Shown here one piece after another: positions 26,501-47,968 of a stretch of 64,000 bases of DNA. Where the stretch lies: NCBI RefSeq assembly GCF_001540865.1, contig NC_033627.1, positions 1 to 64,000 of the forward strand, read 5' to 3'. Source of the DNA: Ananas comosus. Taxonomy: Eukaryota; Streptophyta; Magnoliopsida; Poales; Bromeliaceae. Under the pieces are notes generated by a model. It had not been told where the DNA came from and searched no databases. It saw only the letters and a list, made by a program, of their open reading frames with translations. The translations under genes were made by a program, and so were the position numbers. The first letter of the stretch is position 1. The number at the start of each line of letters is the position of its first letter.

Positions 26501-27586
26501 AATAATATTTTACTAAAATTAATGTTTTATATATAATATAATAAATTTATACTCTTTTTCAAATGAGTAAAATCAATATTTTAGAGCCCACACTCATAGT
26601 GATCAGTTTGGTTTAAGAAAAAAATAGTAAATTTTGATCCAAATGTGAAAACATGCGGAACAATTAAGTCAGTTTAGTCCAATGCAATGGGTTGACTCTA
26701 GTTCGGTTCAAAAAAAGGAGGAGAGAAATCAGATTCAGATTCGATTTAAGGAAATAAAGAAAAAAATATGTGAAAGATTTGAACTGATTCAAGAGAGCTC
26801 ACACTCAACAATAATCGATTCAGTTCAAGCAAAGAAAAAAAAAAGACCAGAACTGGTACAGGGTGGAACCCGCACTTAATAGTGAAGGGAATATGTACTG
26901 TGACAAATTTAGAAGAAATAATATATGAGTATAGATATAGAGATATAGACATGAATAGATAGATATAGAGGCGTAATGTGAGCCGTGCCGGACTGGCAAG
27001 GCCCACATTACTCGGGTCGAAACGGGCTAGCCGTCCTGGATTCACNATGTTAAAAAAATTAAAAATATTTGCAAAGTAAACTTGAGAGTTGAGGAAAAAA
27101 AATTTAAATTGAAAGTGTAAGAGTAGGAGGAATTAATCTTTGTATGTTATGTTTAATTTGGATGTTTGTAGTAGTATTTATATATGTATTTTTATTTTTA
27201 ATTTTTTTAAAAATATAAAATTTGAAACTATGATCAATAAAGTATTAATATTTAAATCTACATTTTTATTCAAATTTATAAATATTTTTAATTTTTTAAA
27301 GAATTTATAAAATTATTATTATTTTTTAAAATATAAATTAAATGGGCTTTTCGTCCATCGGACCAAATAATTGGTCCGATGGACCAAAACACCTCCTCCC
27401 AAGTAGCTCAGACCCAAGCCCAAGGCAACTTGCCTTAGGCTTGGGGTTTGGGTTTAGTGGCACGGCTCAAGCGGGCCGTACCGCGCCGAGCCGTCGGGCC
27501 AAAAAGAAAAGCTCAGCACGACCTGAATCATCAGGACGGGCCGGGCGGGCACGAGTGCTAGGCGGCCGGTGGACCGCCCGGCCCGT
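26501..27586. other. Intergenic AT-rich and GC-rich repeat DNA, with an N at 27046
   Basis: 26501-27345 is mostly AT-rich with one N at 27046. 27340-27586 turns GC-rich, with two hairpins. The first is a perfect 14-bp stem (27353-27366 and 27371-27384) with an ATAA loop. The second is a 'cccaagcc…ggcttggg' stem at about 27413-27445. The GC-rich part looks transposon-derived. No gene supported. Confidence 0.5.
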
Positions 27587-27596
27587 TTTATATAGA
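27587..27596 (+). promoter_or_regulatory. Putative TATA box of the helicase gene
   Basis: The sequence TTTTATATAG sits 86 bp upstream of the start codon at 27682, right after a GC-rich repeat-like stretch. Position and sequence fit a plant TATA box; no other candidate lies closer. Confidence 0.45.
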
Positions 27597-27681
27597 TAGA
27601 TGGTGCCGAACGGGTTGTAGGAGCTCATGCCCCGTTCCGCCTGCATCCAGGAGTACGATTTCTCTCTGTTTCCGATTGGAA

Positions 27682-37873
<10,192 letters not shown>

Positions 37874-39141
37874 TTTCTAAATAGAGTTTGAAACTATGAT
37901 GCTGTTGCATTCATTTGACTATGTACATTGCGCCAAGGACAGAACACTGCATGATCTCTGATTCATCGCGGTGGCCTCTAGAGGTCCAGAAATCAGTTAA
38001 GCTGTAGGCTGCTAGCATGGTCAATGTCATGGTTGTGCTGTGGTTTAGATTGATAAGCTATACGCCTATACCCTCACTGGTGCAATTTGTAAGTGGCTAT
38101 CGTGATGTCTACTTTTGTGCTAATTCAGCATTATCTTAACTTTATCAAATTTTGGAGTGAGATTACAGAGGCTGGTCGACAATGTAGTGCTAGAACATAT
38201 TACCCGTCTTGAAACTTGGCTTCCAGATAAGTCTGAGATGACCGTACGCTGCGCGGATTAGTTCATTGGGGATTACGAGGCAATAATACTGTGAAAAGCT
38301 TTGAATGTATGGGGCCGCAACTGGACCGATACCGTAAGCGGCGGAGCAGTGGGCCCAGACCCACCCCGTATTCTCAAAGGCAAGCGCGCCTGGGGCCCAA
38401 CCAGGCCCGAGGACATGCAAGCAAAGAATAACCACGGAATATTCGCCTCTTTGGGTACTAGTACGAATTTTCATTTCAAAACCCCCACCCTCTACGTCTC
38501 CCTGCTGTGTTGCGGTGCGGGAGGCACGCCATATTGCTGTTACTTGGTCAAGATCGCCGCCCACCTCTCCCACATCTCCTCCCTCCGCTCGCCCCCTTCC
38601 TTACTGTAGCTGGTTGCTCCTTACCTTACTGTAAGGTAGCTTAATCATTTGATCTGATGAAATATTAATTAATTTGATAAATTTTTTTGTTGTTTAATTA
38701 AATATTTAATTTAATTTATTTATGTACGCGGGCCTTTTTAACCTTGTCTAAAAGAATGAATAAAAAATAATAAAATTGAGGGGGCATTTTAAAAATTGCC
38801 TGTTCAATCTCACCTAAATGTTGCTAAATCTGAAAGTGGAGTATGAATCTTATATTTGTTTATCTAAAAATAATAATGCAGTCATTTTTTAAATTTTGTA
38901 TTAAAAAATAATAAGATTAGACGCGTTTTAATAAATATAAAATTTAAGATTTACGTTCACGTTTTTCTTGCCTACGGATAGTAGCATCAATAATATACAA
39001 TACGGGCCCCATCGGGCAGCAGCACTCCTGTTTGCCTCAGTTGTATGGTTTATTCCGATTGGCAGCCTAATTCTCTTCTTTTGCTCTTTTTTTTTTTTTT
39101 TTTTTTTTTCCCCTTTTTATTTTTTCCGCTCACCCATCGTC
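37874..39141. other. Intergenic region between helicase and inositol monophosphatase genes
   Basis: Contains the helicase 3' region, a GC-richer block at 38290-38600 with no recognisable coding signal, an AT-rich block at 38640-38990, and a poly-T tract at 39090-39110. A short palindrome 'ccttactgtaagg' lies near 38623. No gene supported. Confidence 0.5.
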
Positions 39142-39149
39142 CATATATA
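39142..39149 (+). promoter_or_regulatory. Putative TATA box of the inositol monophosphatase gene
   Basis: CATATATA lies about 93 bp upstream of the ATG at 39235, within the usual distance for a plant core promoter with a short leader. Confidence 0.45.
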
Positions 39150-39234
39150 GTTGTTGTAGAGAGAGGGAAAGGGGCGGCGAGTTCGGGTGACGGGAGGGGG
39201 ACTGAAATTTGCGGCTCCGGACAAAGGAATTGGA

Positions 39235-42200
39235 ATGGGTGAGAGAGTTTTGTGCGAAATCGTCTCTGGATTCCCCGGTTGCTCGTCCGATTGTTGTTTC
39301 TACTGTTGATTTCTTACGGCCTTATATTTCTGCGCAGCTTCACCTTCGGAGTTGCTGGCCGTAGCGGTGGAGGCTGCAAAGAGCGCCGGAGATGTAAGTG
39401 TGAAAAGGAAAGCTACAGCGATGTTCTTCTCTCTCTCTCTCGTTTCTCTTATTTCTGGAACTTACTCTTCTCTTCCATTTTGCTTTTAAATTTTTTTTCT
39501 TCTTCCACGTCCTTTTGAACGATTCTATCTTCTCAAACCAGATTATCCGGAAAGGGTTCTACCAGACGAAGCATGTGGAGCACAAAGGCCAAGTATTCTC
39601 TCTCTTTCACATCCCCTTAGGCACTAACTGATTTTTGTTGTTGTTGTTGTGGTTGTTATTATTGTTGCTGCTGCTGCTGTTGTTGATGTAAAAAGTGAAC
39701 ATCATGTTTTTGTTGTTGTTTCATTGACATAATGCAAATGCAGGTCGATCTGGTGACTGAAACAGATAAAACATGTGAAGACCTCATCTTCCATTTCCTC
39801 AGGAAGCACTACCCCGATCACAAGGTCTCGTGTTCGTTTATCACCCCACGACTTAAAAGGATCTGTGGACTGTGGCTCTTTATTTATTTATTTTCATTAT
39901 TATTACTATTATTATTGTTGTCTTCTTCTTGGACAAGCAGCTCTGTCTGGCATTTTAACATACATGCACCGCTTCAGCCCAGTAGCCGACTCCCTTATCT
40001 TTTTTTTTTGCGCATAAGAAAAAAATAAAACAAAATAAAATCTGTCTTTCAGTTCATTGGGGAGGAGACGTCTGCTGCGCATGGTACTTCCGAGCTCACG
40101 GACCATCCTACCTGGATTGTCGATCCCCTCGATGGAACCACTAACTTCGTCCATGGGTGTGTAATGAGGAGTTCTTTTTATCAAATATTCTGTTGTCCTT
40201 GCTTCTTCTCTCACGGCAATCTTCACATGCCCTGCAGCTTCCCGTTTGTCTGTGTATCTATTGGTCTTACTATTGGGAAAGTTCCTACTATTGGCGTTGT
40301 ATACAACCCAATAATGAATGAGGTAAGCAGGTGAACAAGCTCTCTCCCCCTTTGTTTCCAGTGTGGTTCTCAACGAAAACGTTCAAACCGTACCCGTACG
40401 GTTTGTGCAGTGTCTAGATCTATGATGCCTACAAAAGAACTGTGCCTTTCCTTTCTCTTTTTCTATAAAATAAGGGGGTATTACTAATCTACTAATCAAA
40501 ACATAATCTTAGTCATCCAAATTTTAAGTTGTTCCGCATGTGCCTTTCTTGCCTGATGTGTAAGCTAGAATATGGTGCAATAATATCTACGCCTTCTAAA
40601 TTCACACCCTATTTTCCAATGTAGAAATTCCCACTTTATGTTGAATACTACATGGGACAGAAGCGAAGACATTTGTGTAGGAAGGGCACGATTGATAGCA
40701 GAAATATTTTAAGTATTCTTATTTCCAATGCATTTAAGATAATATATACATATGAGCGTACATCTCCATCTATCTATCTAGCTTTACATACGTATAAATT
40801 AATATTATATAAAGTGTATTATTTGACTCTTGTTCTGCACATGCATATAATATAAGAACATTTCACTTAGAAGCATAATGCCTAGTTGTCATCAAATAAA
40901 TTGGAAATCAAAGACATGTCATCTTCCAGAAAGGGAGCAATAGTTTGTGCAGTTGTGGTGGTTGCAAGGGGTGGTGGTGGTGCAGTGGTATAGGGTTAAA
41001 GCAATAATCTCATAATGTATATAAAATACTGAAATTTTATCTTTTTTTCTTCCTAGTCTGAACTTTTAAAGAGTTACTTTGGCTGTTTTACTTACATAAT
41101 ATGTAGCGTTGATGTCTTGTTCACTGATTTTTCGTCACTGAATATATATATATATATATATAAGGAATTGAAATCTTTCTTATACAGTTTTATTTGAAAA
41201 CGGGGGCACAAGTGCACAACGGCCCCCACAAAAAGTGCACTACGACACACTTGGTTCTTCGAGCCTATGATTCTATAGCTTACCAACTCCTGGCGGCAGA
41301 ATGTGCCCCTCTCACCACCCTTTATTCATCCCTGATAATCAAATGCCTGTTAGCTCATTTGCAGTAAACACGTTCGTTTATTCTTGTCATTGTGGTTGTA
41401 TTGCAATGTGTTGGCTTTCTCTGCATGAAATCTAAAAGGTGAATGTTCTCTGCTTTACCCATGCATAACTACTCCGAAATGGAATATTCAAGGTTAGGCA
41501 ATGCTAGCAATAGCTTCCTCTGCGAACTTGGATACCTTATCTGTTGATTTGCATATGTAAGCAATTATTGCTTGCAGGATATACCTAGTACTTTGGGTTC
41601 GCGTTAAGGTAAACTTTCTTGGTCAGAAAATTTGGTAGTCACAGAAAATTAGATGATATCTTGATTATTAGTCGAAGTCCCTTTTAGAAGTTAAGCAGAA
41701 GTAATAGCAGTTTTCTGTTTATTTGGACTGCGTGATTATGCATTATTGTTAGTGTTAAAGAATGTGAAATGATCGTTGTTCTCTAAAAACTTAAGCTAAT
41801 AGTGAATGGTATATTTGAACGGTATTTTTTAATATTTATATCCAACACTCCTCATGCTTAGGCTCGAGACTTTTGGATAGGCCCAATATGTGGATTTGAA
41901 TTAAGTGAGAGAAAATTAATTATGCTAGGAACCTGGCGGGACTCGAACTCAGGGTCTCCCACTTTGATACCATGTTAAAGAATGTGGAATGATCATTGTT
42001 CTCTAAAGCCTTAAGCTATTCGAGAATGGTGTTTTTAATACTTATATTCAACAATAAGACAACTTTTGTATGCCCATTCTTTTTAATTTTTCTTTTACTT
42101 CTCTTGCTATCTTTGTCCTGAAAATGAAAGTGGTTATGGTGGTGTCTTGTGTCAATTCCTACTTGTAGCTCTTTACTGGTGTTCGTGGGCAAGGTGCTTT

Positions 42201-45200
42201 CCTCAATGGTTCTCCAATTAAGGGTAAGAGTATTCTTCTGGTCTCAAAATTGATACATGCATTTTTTTTTTAACTTGATGATTGGGTTTAATGAAGATAT
42301 GGTGATAAGCTATCATTCTATTATTTTGATGGTCTGATGATAAAACTCGAAAAAGTTTTATAACTTGTGCAGCTTCATCTCAAACTGAACTGGTGAAATC
42401 TCTCCTCGTAACAGAGGTATGTGGTTTCTTTCGTCAGTCTCGTTTTGGTTATGTCTTTGCTGAAATTATCCAGTTTAATTTTATTTTTTTACTGCTGCTT
42501 AAGTTTAGTATTATATGGGCCTTTTTTTCCCCTTCTTTATTCCCCCTGAAAAGCAGCATTCTGGTGATTTTTTATTTCTTCAGTAATTAATATGATTAGA
42601 TTGGAATATAATATTTTACTCTTCTAGTCAATTATCAAGTGATACTTGCAAACTATAACCTCAAATATGATGCCTGTGTAGAAAATGATTTGGATATTAT
42701 TCCTCAAACCAAGTAACTAATAGAATGTCCTCCACGAAGCTAGGTTCTTATCGCACTCAATTTTTATATGTCATTCCATCAATGAAATAATCTGAAGTCT
42801 TGTAAGTTATCTATGAAATGAAGTTTTGTCAAGGCCCACTTCAACTAAGGGCATGTTTGGTTGCGCATAAGTGGGTGAAGTGAAAAAGGTTACTTTTGCA
42901 AAAGAGGATTTTCAGTTTGATTGTTTGGTTGGCTATAAAGTAAAAAATTAAAACTGTATTTTTGTAATTTTGATTATTAAATTATACATAAAGAGGTGAA
43001 AATATAAATAAACAACTTATACTTGCAATTTAAATTAAAAAATTAAAATTTATTTTATATTTAGAATTCAAAATTATATTTTAAAATTTAAATTTAAACT
43101 TAAATCTGAGTTGATTTTATAATTAAAATTTAAGACATAAATTTAATTTAAAATTTGAATTTAAAATTTAAGTTACAACTCATAACTGAAATTAAATTTT
43201 AAAATAAAAGTTCAACACAGAAATTAGAACATTTATTCAATTTGAATTCATAATTTGAATTTATAATTTGAATCATATATTATTTTACTCTTTGATCTTA
43301 AATTCTGAATTCAAATATGAATTCACAATTTGAATTAATATTTAAATTTAATTAAAATTCAAGTTTAAATCACAATTCGAATTGAACATTTGAATTCATA
43401 ACTTGAATCCAAATTCAAACTGAGACTCATTATTGAAATTAAATGTAAATAGCAAATTTAAATTTGAATTTGAATTTGAACTTGAAAATTTAAATTTTCA
43501 ATTCAAATTTCAGTCAATAAGTTGAATTTATAGTTGGAACCATTTGAATTCAAAGTTCAATTTGAAGTTCTTAGCTAAAAATAATTTGATTAAAATTAAT
43601 TCAAATTTAAATAAAAATGAAACTTTAAAATTTTAAATTTAAATGTAAAGTCACAAATTTGAATTTAAAATTTTATGTTTTTAATTTACAACGACATTTG
43701 CTTTCCTGGGGTGGTATAGAATAGTAACATCATAGTCTTTCAACAATTCTAACCACCGCCGCTGTCGCATATTTAGCTCCTTTTGGGTGAACAAGTACTT
43801 AAAACTTTTGTGATCCGTATAAATCTCACAATGTTCTCCGTATAAGTAATGCCTCCATAGCTTTAGTGCGAAGATAGCCGCCGCTAGCTCGAGGTCGTGA
43901 ATCGGGTAGTTCTTTTCATGTCTTCAATTGGCGCGAGGCATAAGCTATCACCCGCCCGTTTTGCGTCAAGACACACCTGAGTCCAACGTAGGAAGCATCA
44001 CTATATACCACAAAGGTCTCCCCCGGCATCGGTAGAGCAAGCACCGGGGTCGTGGTCAATCTTTCTTTTAATTCCTCGAAGCTTCGCTCGCATTCGGGGC
44101 TCCAAACATACTTTACCTCTTTGTGCGTAAGGCGCGTTAGTGGAGTAGTTATTTTAGCAAACCCCTCCACGAACCGCCGGTAGTAGCCTGCTAGCCCAAA
44201 AAAACTGCGTACCTCCAATACGCTCGTCGGGCGAGGCCAATCTCTAATTGCCTCAACTTTTTTCGGGTCTACCGAAATACCATCGCCTGAAATTACATGA
44301 CCAAGGAAAGTGACCTCCGACAGCCAAAAGTCGCATTTCTTCAACTTGACATATAACTTTTCTTTTCGGAGTATTTTCAACACGGTCCTCAAGTGCTGCT
44401 CGTGTTCTTCCTCGGTCCGAGAATATACCAATACGTCGTCAATGAATACCACGCACCGGTCCAATAGCGGACGGAAGACCCTATTCATTAAGTCCATGAA
44501 CGCCGCCGGGGAGTTAGTAAGCCCAAACGGCATCACCGTGAACTCATAGTGGCTATACGGCGTACGGTACGCCGTCTTGTGCACATCCTCGCGCCGTATC
44601 TTCAACTGATGATATCCCGATTGAAGATCAATCTTTGAATATACCCTTGACCCCTGCAACTGATCGAATAAGTCATCAATCCTCGGCAACGGGTACTTAT
44701 TCATCACTGTAACCTTGTTCAACTCGCGGTAATCCACGTAGAATCGAAGTGTGCTGTCCTTCTTCTTAACGAATAGCACCGGAGCTCCCCAGGGTGACGC
44801 GCTCGGCCTCACAAAGCCTTTGTCGAGCAAGTCTTGCAACTGTGCCTTGAGCTCCTTTAGCTCCGCCGGTGCCATTCTATACAGAGCCTTCGAAATTGGA
44901 GCCGCCCTGGGTACCAAGTTAATAACGAACTCGATCTCCCGGTCCAGTGGCAAACTCGGTAACTCCGCCAGAAATACATCCGGAAACTCACACGCCACCC
45001 GAATACCACTAAGTTCCGGGTGCTCCTTCTGGGCTTTTACCATTGTCGCCAAATAGGCTTCACAACCACCTTTTATCATTTTCCTCGCTCGTGCCGCCGA
45101 CACAGTCACCGCAAAGAGCGAGCTTTTAGCTACCTGATATACTAGCTCCTCTCGATTAGGCTCACGAAATGTGATCACCTTACTTCGCAATTTATCACGG

Positions 45201-47004
45201 CATAATACTTAGAGAGCCAGTTGGTCCCCAAGATCACGTCGAAGCTCCACATTCGATTTAACACCAACAAATCAATCGGCATGACCCAGTCACCTATCTG
45301 CACTGGGCAGGCTACACACTCTTCGTGAACATGAAAAGTATGCTCGACCGAATTCACCGTCCAATGGTCGTAATGATGCACGATCTTAATGCCATGAGTC
45401 CTAGCGAATGATGCATCTATGATGAATGCGATGCACCAGTGTCGAATAAAGCTCTAGCTCTGGTGCCTCTAATCGAGATAATAGCTGCCACGATGTCGTC
45501 GGGAACAGGAATCGGCTCCTCCACCTGAGTGACAAAAACCCGCCCACTCGGTGCCCTCGGTGCCTCCGGCTGACGCGATGAAGATGAGCGTCCAGCCGAC
45601 ATAGCCGGCGGTAATCCCGCCTGCTGTCTCGAGGTATAAGGAACTGATGCCGAGGTCGGTGCAGATGAACCCCAACTAATAATTCAAATTTAAAATGAAA
45701 TTCAACTTTAAAAATAAATTCAAATATTACAGTTAAAACCAAATATAACCTCTTAGCTAAGCTCTCCACTTTCAATGACTTTCGAATTTTTTTGAGCTGA
45801 AGTTAAAAAAGTGAAATTTAGTTATAACTCACTTTTTCGGCCCACTATCGTAAAGTGACTTTTATATTTACTTTCACAAACCAAACAACCGATAAGACGT
45901 CATTTTCTAAAAATGCTAATTTCGATGCTTCACTTTCGGCCAACCAAACATGCCCTGAATAAAACAACTTATCTAACTCTAAATCTTTTAAGTGTTATTA
46001 AACTGAATGGGTCTTGTTAGTTCAAAGAGTGATACTTAGATTGGTACATGTAAAATTGTTTTATCCTCCCCAAGAGCCTGGTTGCCCTTCCCCACCAAGA
46101 GGATATGTAAATTTCATGATGGACATGAGAGCACGTGTCATATCGACTGTTGTCAAGTTGTTCTGTCAGCAGTGATCAACCTGTCAATTACAGTAAGCAG
46201 TACGGTGAGCGAAGGAACGAAGAAATGACATGCTGTGCTTATTTTTATATGTTGTTATAGGGATGTTTTTGCTATACCTAGTAGTTAATAATGGTGTACA
46301 CTTTAGTATGCTGTTCTTTTATCGGAGAACTTTTGGTATGTAAATATAGATGCTTTGGGGTACGTAAATACATATGCTCTGAACTATTCTGAGAGCTATC
46401 AAGTTTGGAGATATTATATCAGCTTTGATCGATAGTGCTAGAATTTGAGCAGGCTGGGACAAACCGTGACGTATCAACTGTTGATGCTACTACAAACAGA
46501 ATCAACAATTTACTCTTCAAGGTAGCTTTCCATATACTGTACATCATTTACCCTATCATGGTAATAATATTATTGATATTCAGGTGAGATCAATCAGAAT
46601 GTGTGGTTCTTTAGCTTTGAACCTTTGCGGTATCGCATGTGGTAGGCTGGATCTGTGTTACGAGATAGGTTTCGGTGGCCCATGGTAGGTTTGTTTTAAT
46701 ACCTCCTGTTATGAATTAGGACTTGATTATTAATTACAGTGAGTGTTATTTGCTTCCCTCAGGGATGTGGCAGGTGGAGCTGTGATTGTTCAAGAGGCTG
46801 GGGGTCTTGTTTTTGATCCGTGAGTGATAAGAAATTGTACAGAGCTGCATTTATCTCTAGTCATTCTAATATGCACTGCACTGAAGATCTGTTATTTCGT
46901 TTTGCACCAGAGATGGAGGAGAATTTGACATAATGTCTAGGAGGGTCGCTGCATCAAACATTCATCTCAAGGATGCATTTGTCAAGGAGTTGAAACGGAA
47001 CTAA
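39235..47004 (+). CDS. Inositol monophosphatase / L-galactose-1-phosphate phosphatase (VTC4 type)
   Basis: Predicted 266-aa magnesium-dependent phosphatase that removes phosphate from myo-inositol phosphate and, in plant VTC4 relatives, from L-galactose-1-phosphate on the way to ascorbate. Coding exons: 39235-39238, 39338-39393, 39542-39592, 39744-39824, 40053-40156, 40238-40322, 42169-42223, 42373-42416, 46453-46521, 46584-46684, 46763-46819, 46911-47004. The first coding exon is only ATGG; splicing to 'cttcacc' gives MASPSELL, which opens the normal N-terminus. Metal-site residues are present: Glu69 in GEE, Asp88 and Asp91 in DPLDGTTN (88-95), Asp218 in WDVAGG (217-222). The last motif has Gly where most members have Ala (WDxAAG). 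Length fits the family (about 270 aa). Intron 6 (1.8 kb) and intron 8 (4.0 kb) are swollen by transposons. A likely AATAAA poly(A) signal lies at 47048-47053. Confidence 0.94.
39636..39690. repeat. TTG/CTG trinucleotide repeats in intron 3 of the phosphatase gene
   Basis: Imperfect TTG, GTT and GCT repeats in the short intron 39593-39743. Confidence 0.8.
41753..42053 (-). mobile_element. TRIM-like miniature LTR retrotransposon in intron 6 of the phosphatase gene
   Basis: Two similar direct repeats, 41753-41847 (95 bp) and 41973-42053 (81 bp), both start TGTTAAAGAATG and end CAACA, the TG…CA ends of LTRs. Read on the minus strand, the sequence directly after the right-hand LTR is TGGTATCAAAG (41972-41962). 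This fits a primer-binding site for initiator methionine tRNA. A purine-rich 'atgaggag' lies just before the other LTR on that strand. The whole element is 301 bp and has no genes. Target duplications are not clear. Confidence 0.75.
42960..43692. repeat. Degenerate AT-rich repeat of 'aatttgaa'/'ttcaaatt' words
   Basis: Over 700 bp built from scrambled copies of aattcaaatt, tttgaattt and aaattta words on both strands. The same words resume at 45680-45735 after the gypsy fragment. The two blocks therefore look like one AT-rich filler split by the fragment. Confidence 0.7.
43693..45680 (-). pseudogene. Truncated Ty3/gypsy pol fragment (protease, reverse transcriptase, RNase H part)
   Basis: Minus-strand remnant of a plant Ty3/gypsy polyprotein. 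From 45680 down: a gag-protease linker, the aspartic protease site DTGAS near 45440, the protease end with LGTNWL near 45200, a long reverse transcriptase frame at 45190-43916 with FIDD as the catalytic motif, and part of RNase H to 43693. At least three frame breaks are seen: just after the protease site (about 45420), near 45185, and near 43916. Gag core, integrase and both LTRs are missing, and the RNase H part stops abruptly. It cannot encode an active element. Confidence 0.9.
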
Positions 47005-47968
47005 ATGAGTCCTAAAGATGCATTCCTTACAGAGATGATGGGAACTAAATAAAGTTCTTTCTCCTGAAGAAGACATGAAACCTGACATCATGGATGTCGC
47101 CTTTACAGTTTCCTTATAATCGATCAATTTTAAACTTATTTTTCAGGCCGCCAGTCATTAGTGCACTGCAGCTAATTTAATTCAAATCGGCATATCAGCT
47201 TGTGTCTCTATGTACTATCATTTTTGCATGGTATGAATTCTCTATTTACAAAGCAAGTACAAATTTGTGTTGCTGCTTGCTTGCCCCTGATTGGAGCAAT
47301 GCGTCCAACGCAATCCAGTTTCTGGATGCTGTAGGACTAGAAATTATAGTAAAACTAGTGTTGTAACATGTGAATTATCCCTTGTCAGGCTGTCACTGGC
47401 AATTGTTAGGGATATCTGCGGTTTGAGCAGCATCTATCAAGTAGAGGAAAAAAAAATGGTGTGTCGTGTTAGTTTTTGTTGGTTTGAAATAAATCTTAAA
47501 TTCATAGGCCCAGTAGTTGTACCTCTGTTTGTATCGCAGAGTTCATGTTGTTTAATTGCTTTTTTTTTTTTTCTGGCATAATGGAAAACGCGTGCTTCCA
47601 TTTGGGCTGTTTGGTTTTACACGAAAGAGTTCTTTTTTGGTTCGATTAGAGCCGTTGTTTTAATTCTTTTTGCAGTCATTCGCGGTGGGCAGATAGAGAG
47701 GGGTGGATCAACATAGTGGGGCAGAGGAAGAAGTCAGAAGAGAGGAGTAAAATAGGCATGGTTGAGGGCCCCCGTTACTCTTGCTCATTTGGTTTAGCCT
47801 TCTCTAACTGAAGGTTTAGTAATTAAATTTTTAGTATTCAATAAATAAACATTTCAAAATTTCTGCTGTGGTGGAAGGCTTGAGTAGAATATTTCATTTG
47901 ATGAAGTTTTATTCTTCTGCTTCGAGGATGTACTGTTAGGACATTTCAATGAAAGATTATTATATTTT
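47005..47968. other. 3' region of the phosphatase gene and intergenic DNA
   Basis: A probable 3' UTR with AATAAA at 47048-47053, followed by AT-rich DNA without recognisable genes or repeats. Confidence 0.5.

Larger units (their letters stand above)
42848..45956. mobile_element. TIR DNA transposon (PIF/Harbinger- or hAT-like ends) in intron 8, carrying a gypsy fragment
   Basis: The left end AGGGCATGTTTGGTTG (42848-42863) is repeated exactly in reverse complement at the right end (45941-45956). Weaker similarity continues for tens of bases inward, including a second 'gtttggtt' on each side. Left flank TAA against right flank TGA could be a decayed 3-bp target duplication, which with the GGGC ends favours Tourist/Harbinger. 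The interior is degenerate AT-rich DNA around a Ty3/gypsy fragment. No transposase is seen, so it is non-autonomous. Confidence 0.65.

Noticed and set aside
27046..27300. Possible inverted repeat beside the N at 27046
   Set aside because: Only about 20 bp of AT-rich sequence pairs (27050-27070 with 27279-27300), which chance can explain at this composition.
38290..38610. Open frames on both strands in the GC-richer block between helicase and phosphatase genes
   Set aside because: No domain, no splice context and no similarity to a known protein.
41941..41972. tRNA-like 'gactcgaactc' segment
   Set aside because: It is explained by the primer-binding region of the TRIM-like element, and no cloverleaf can be formed.
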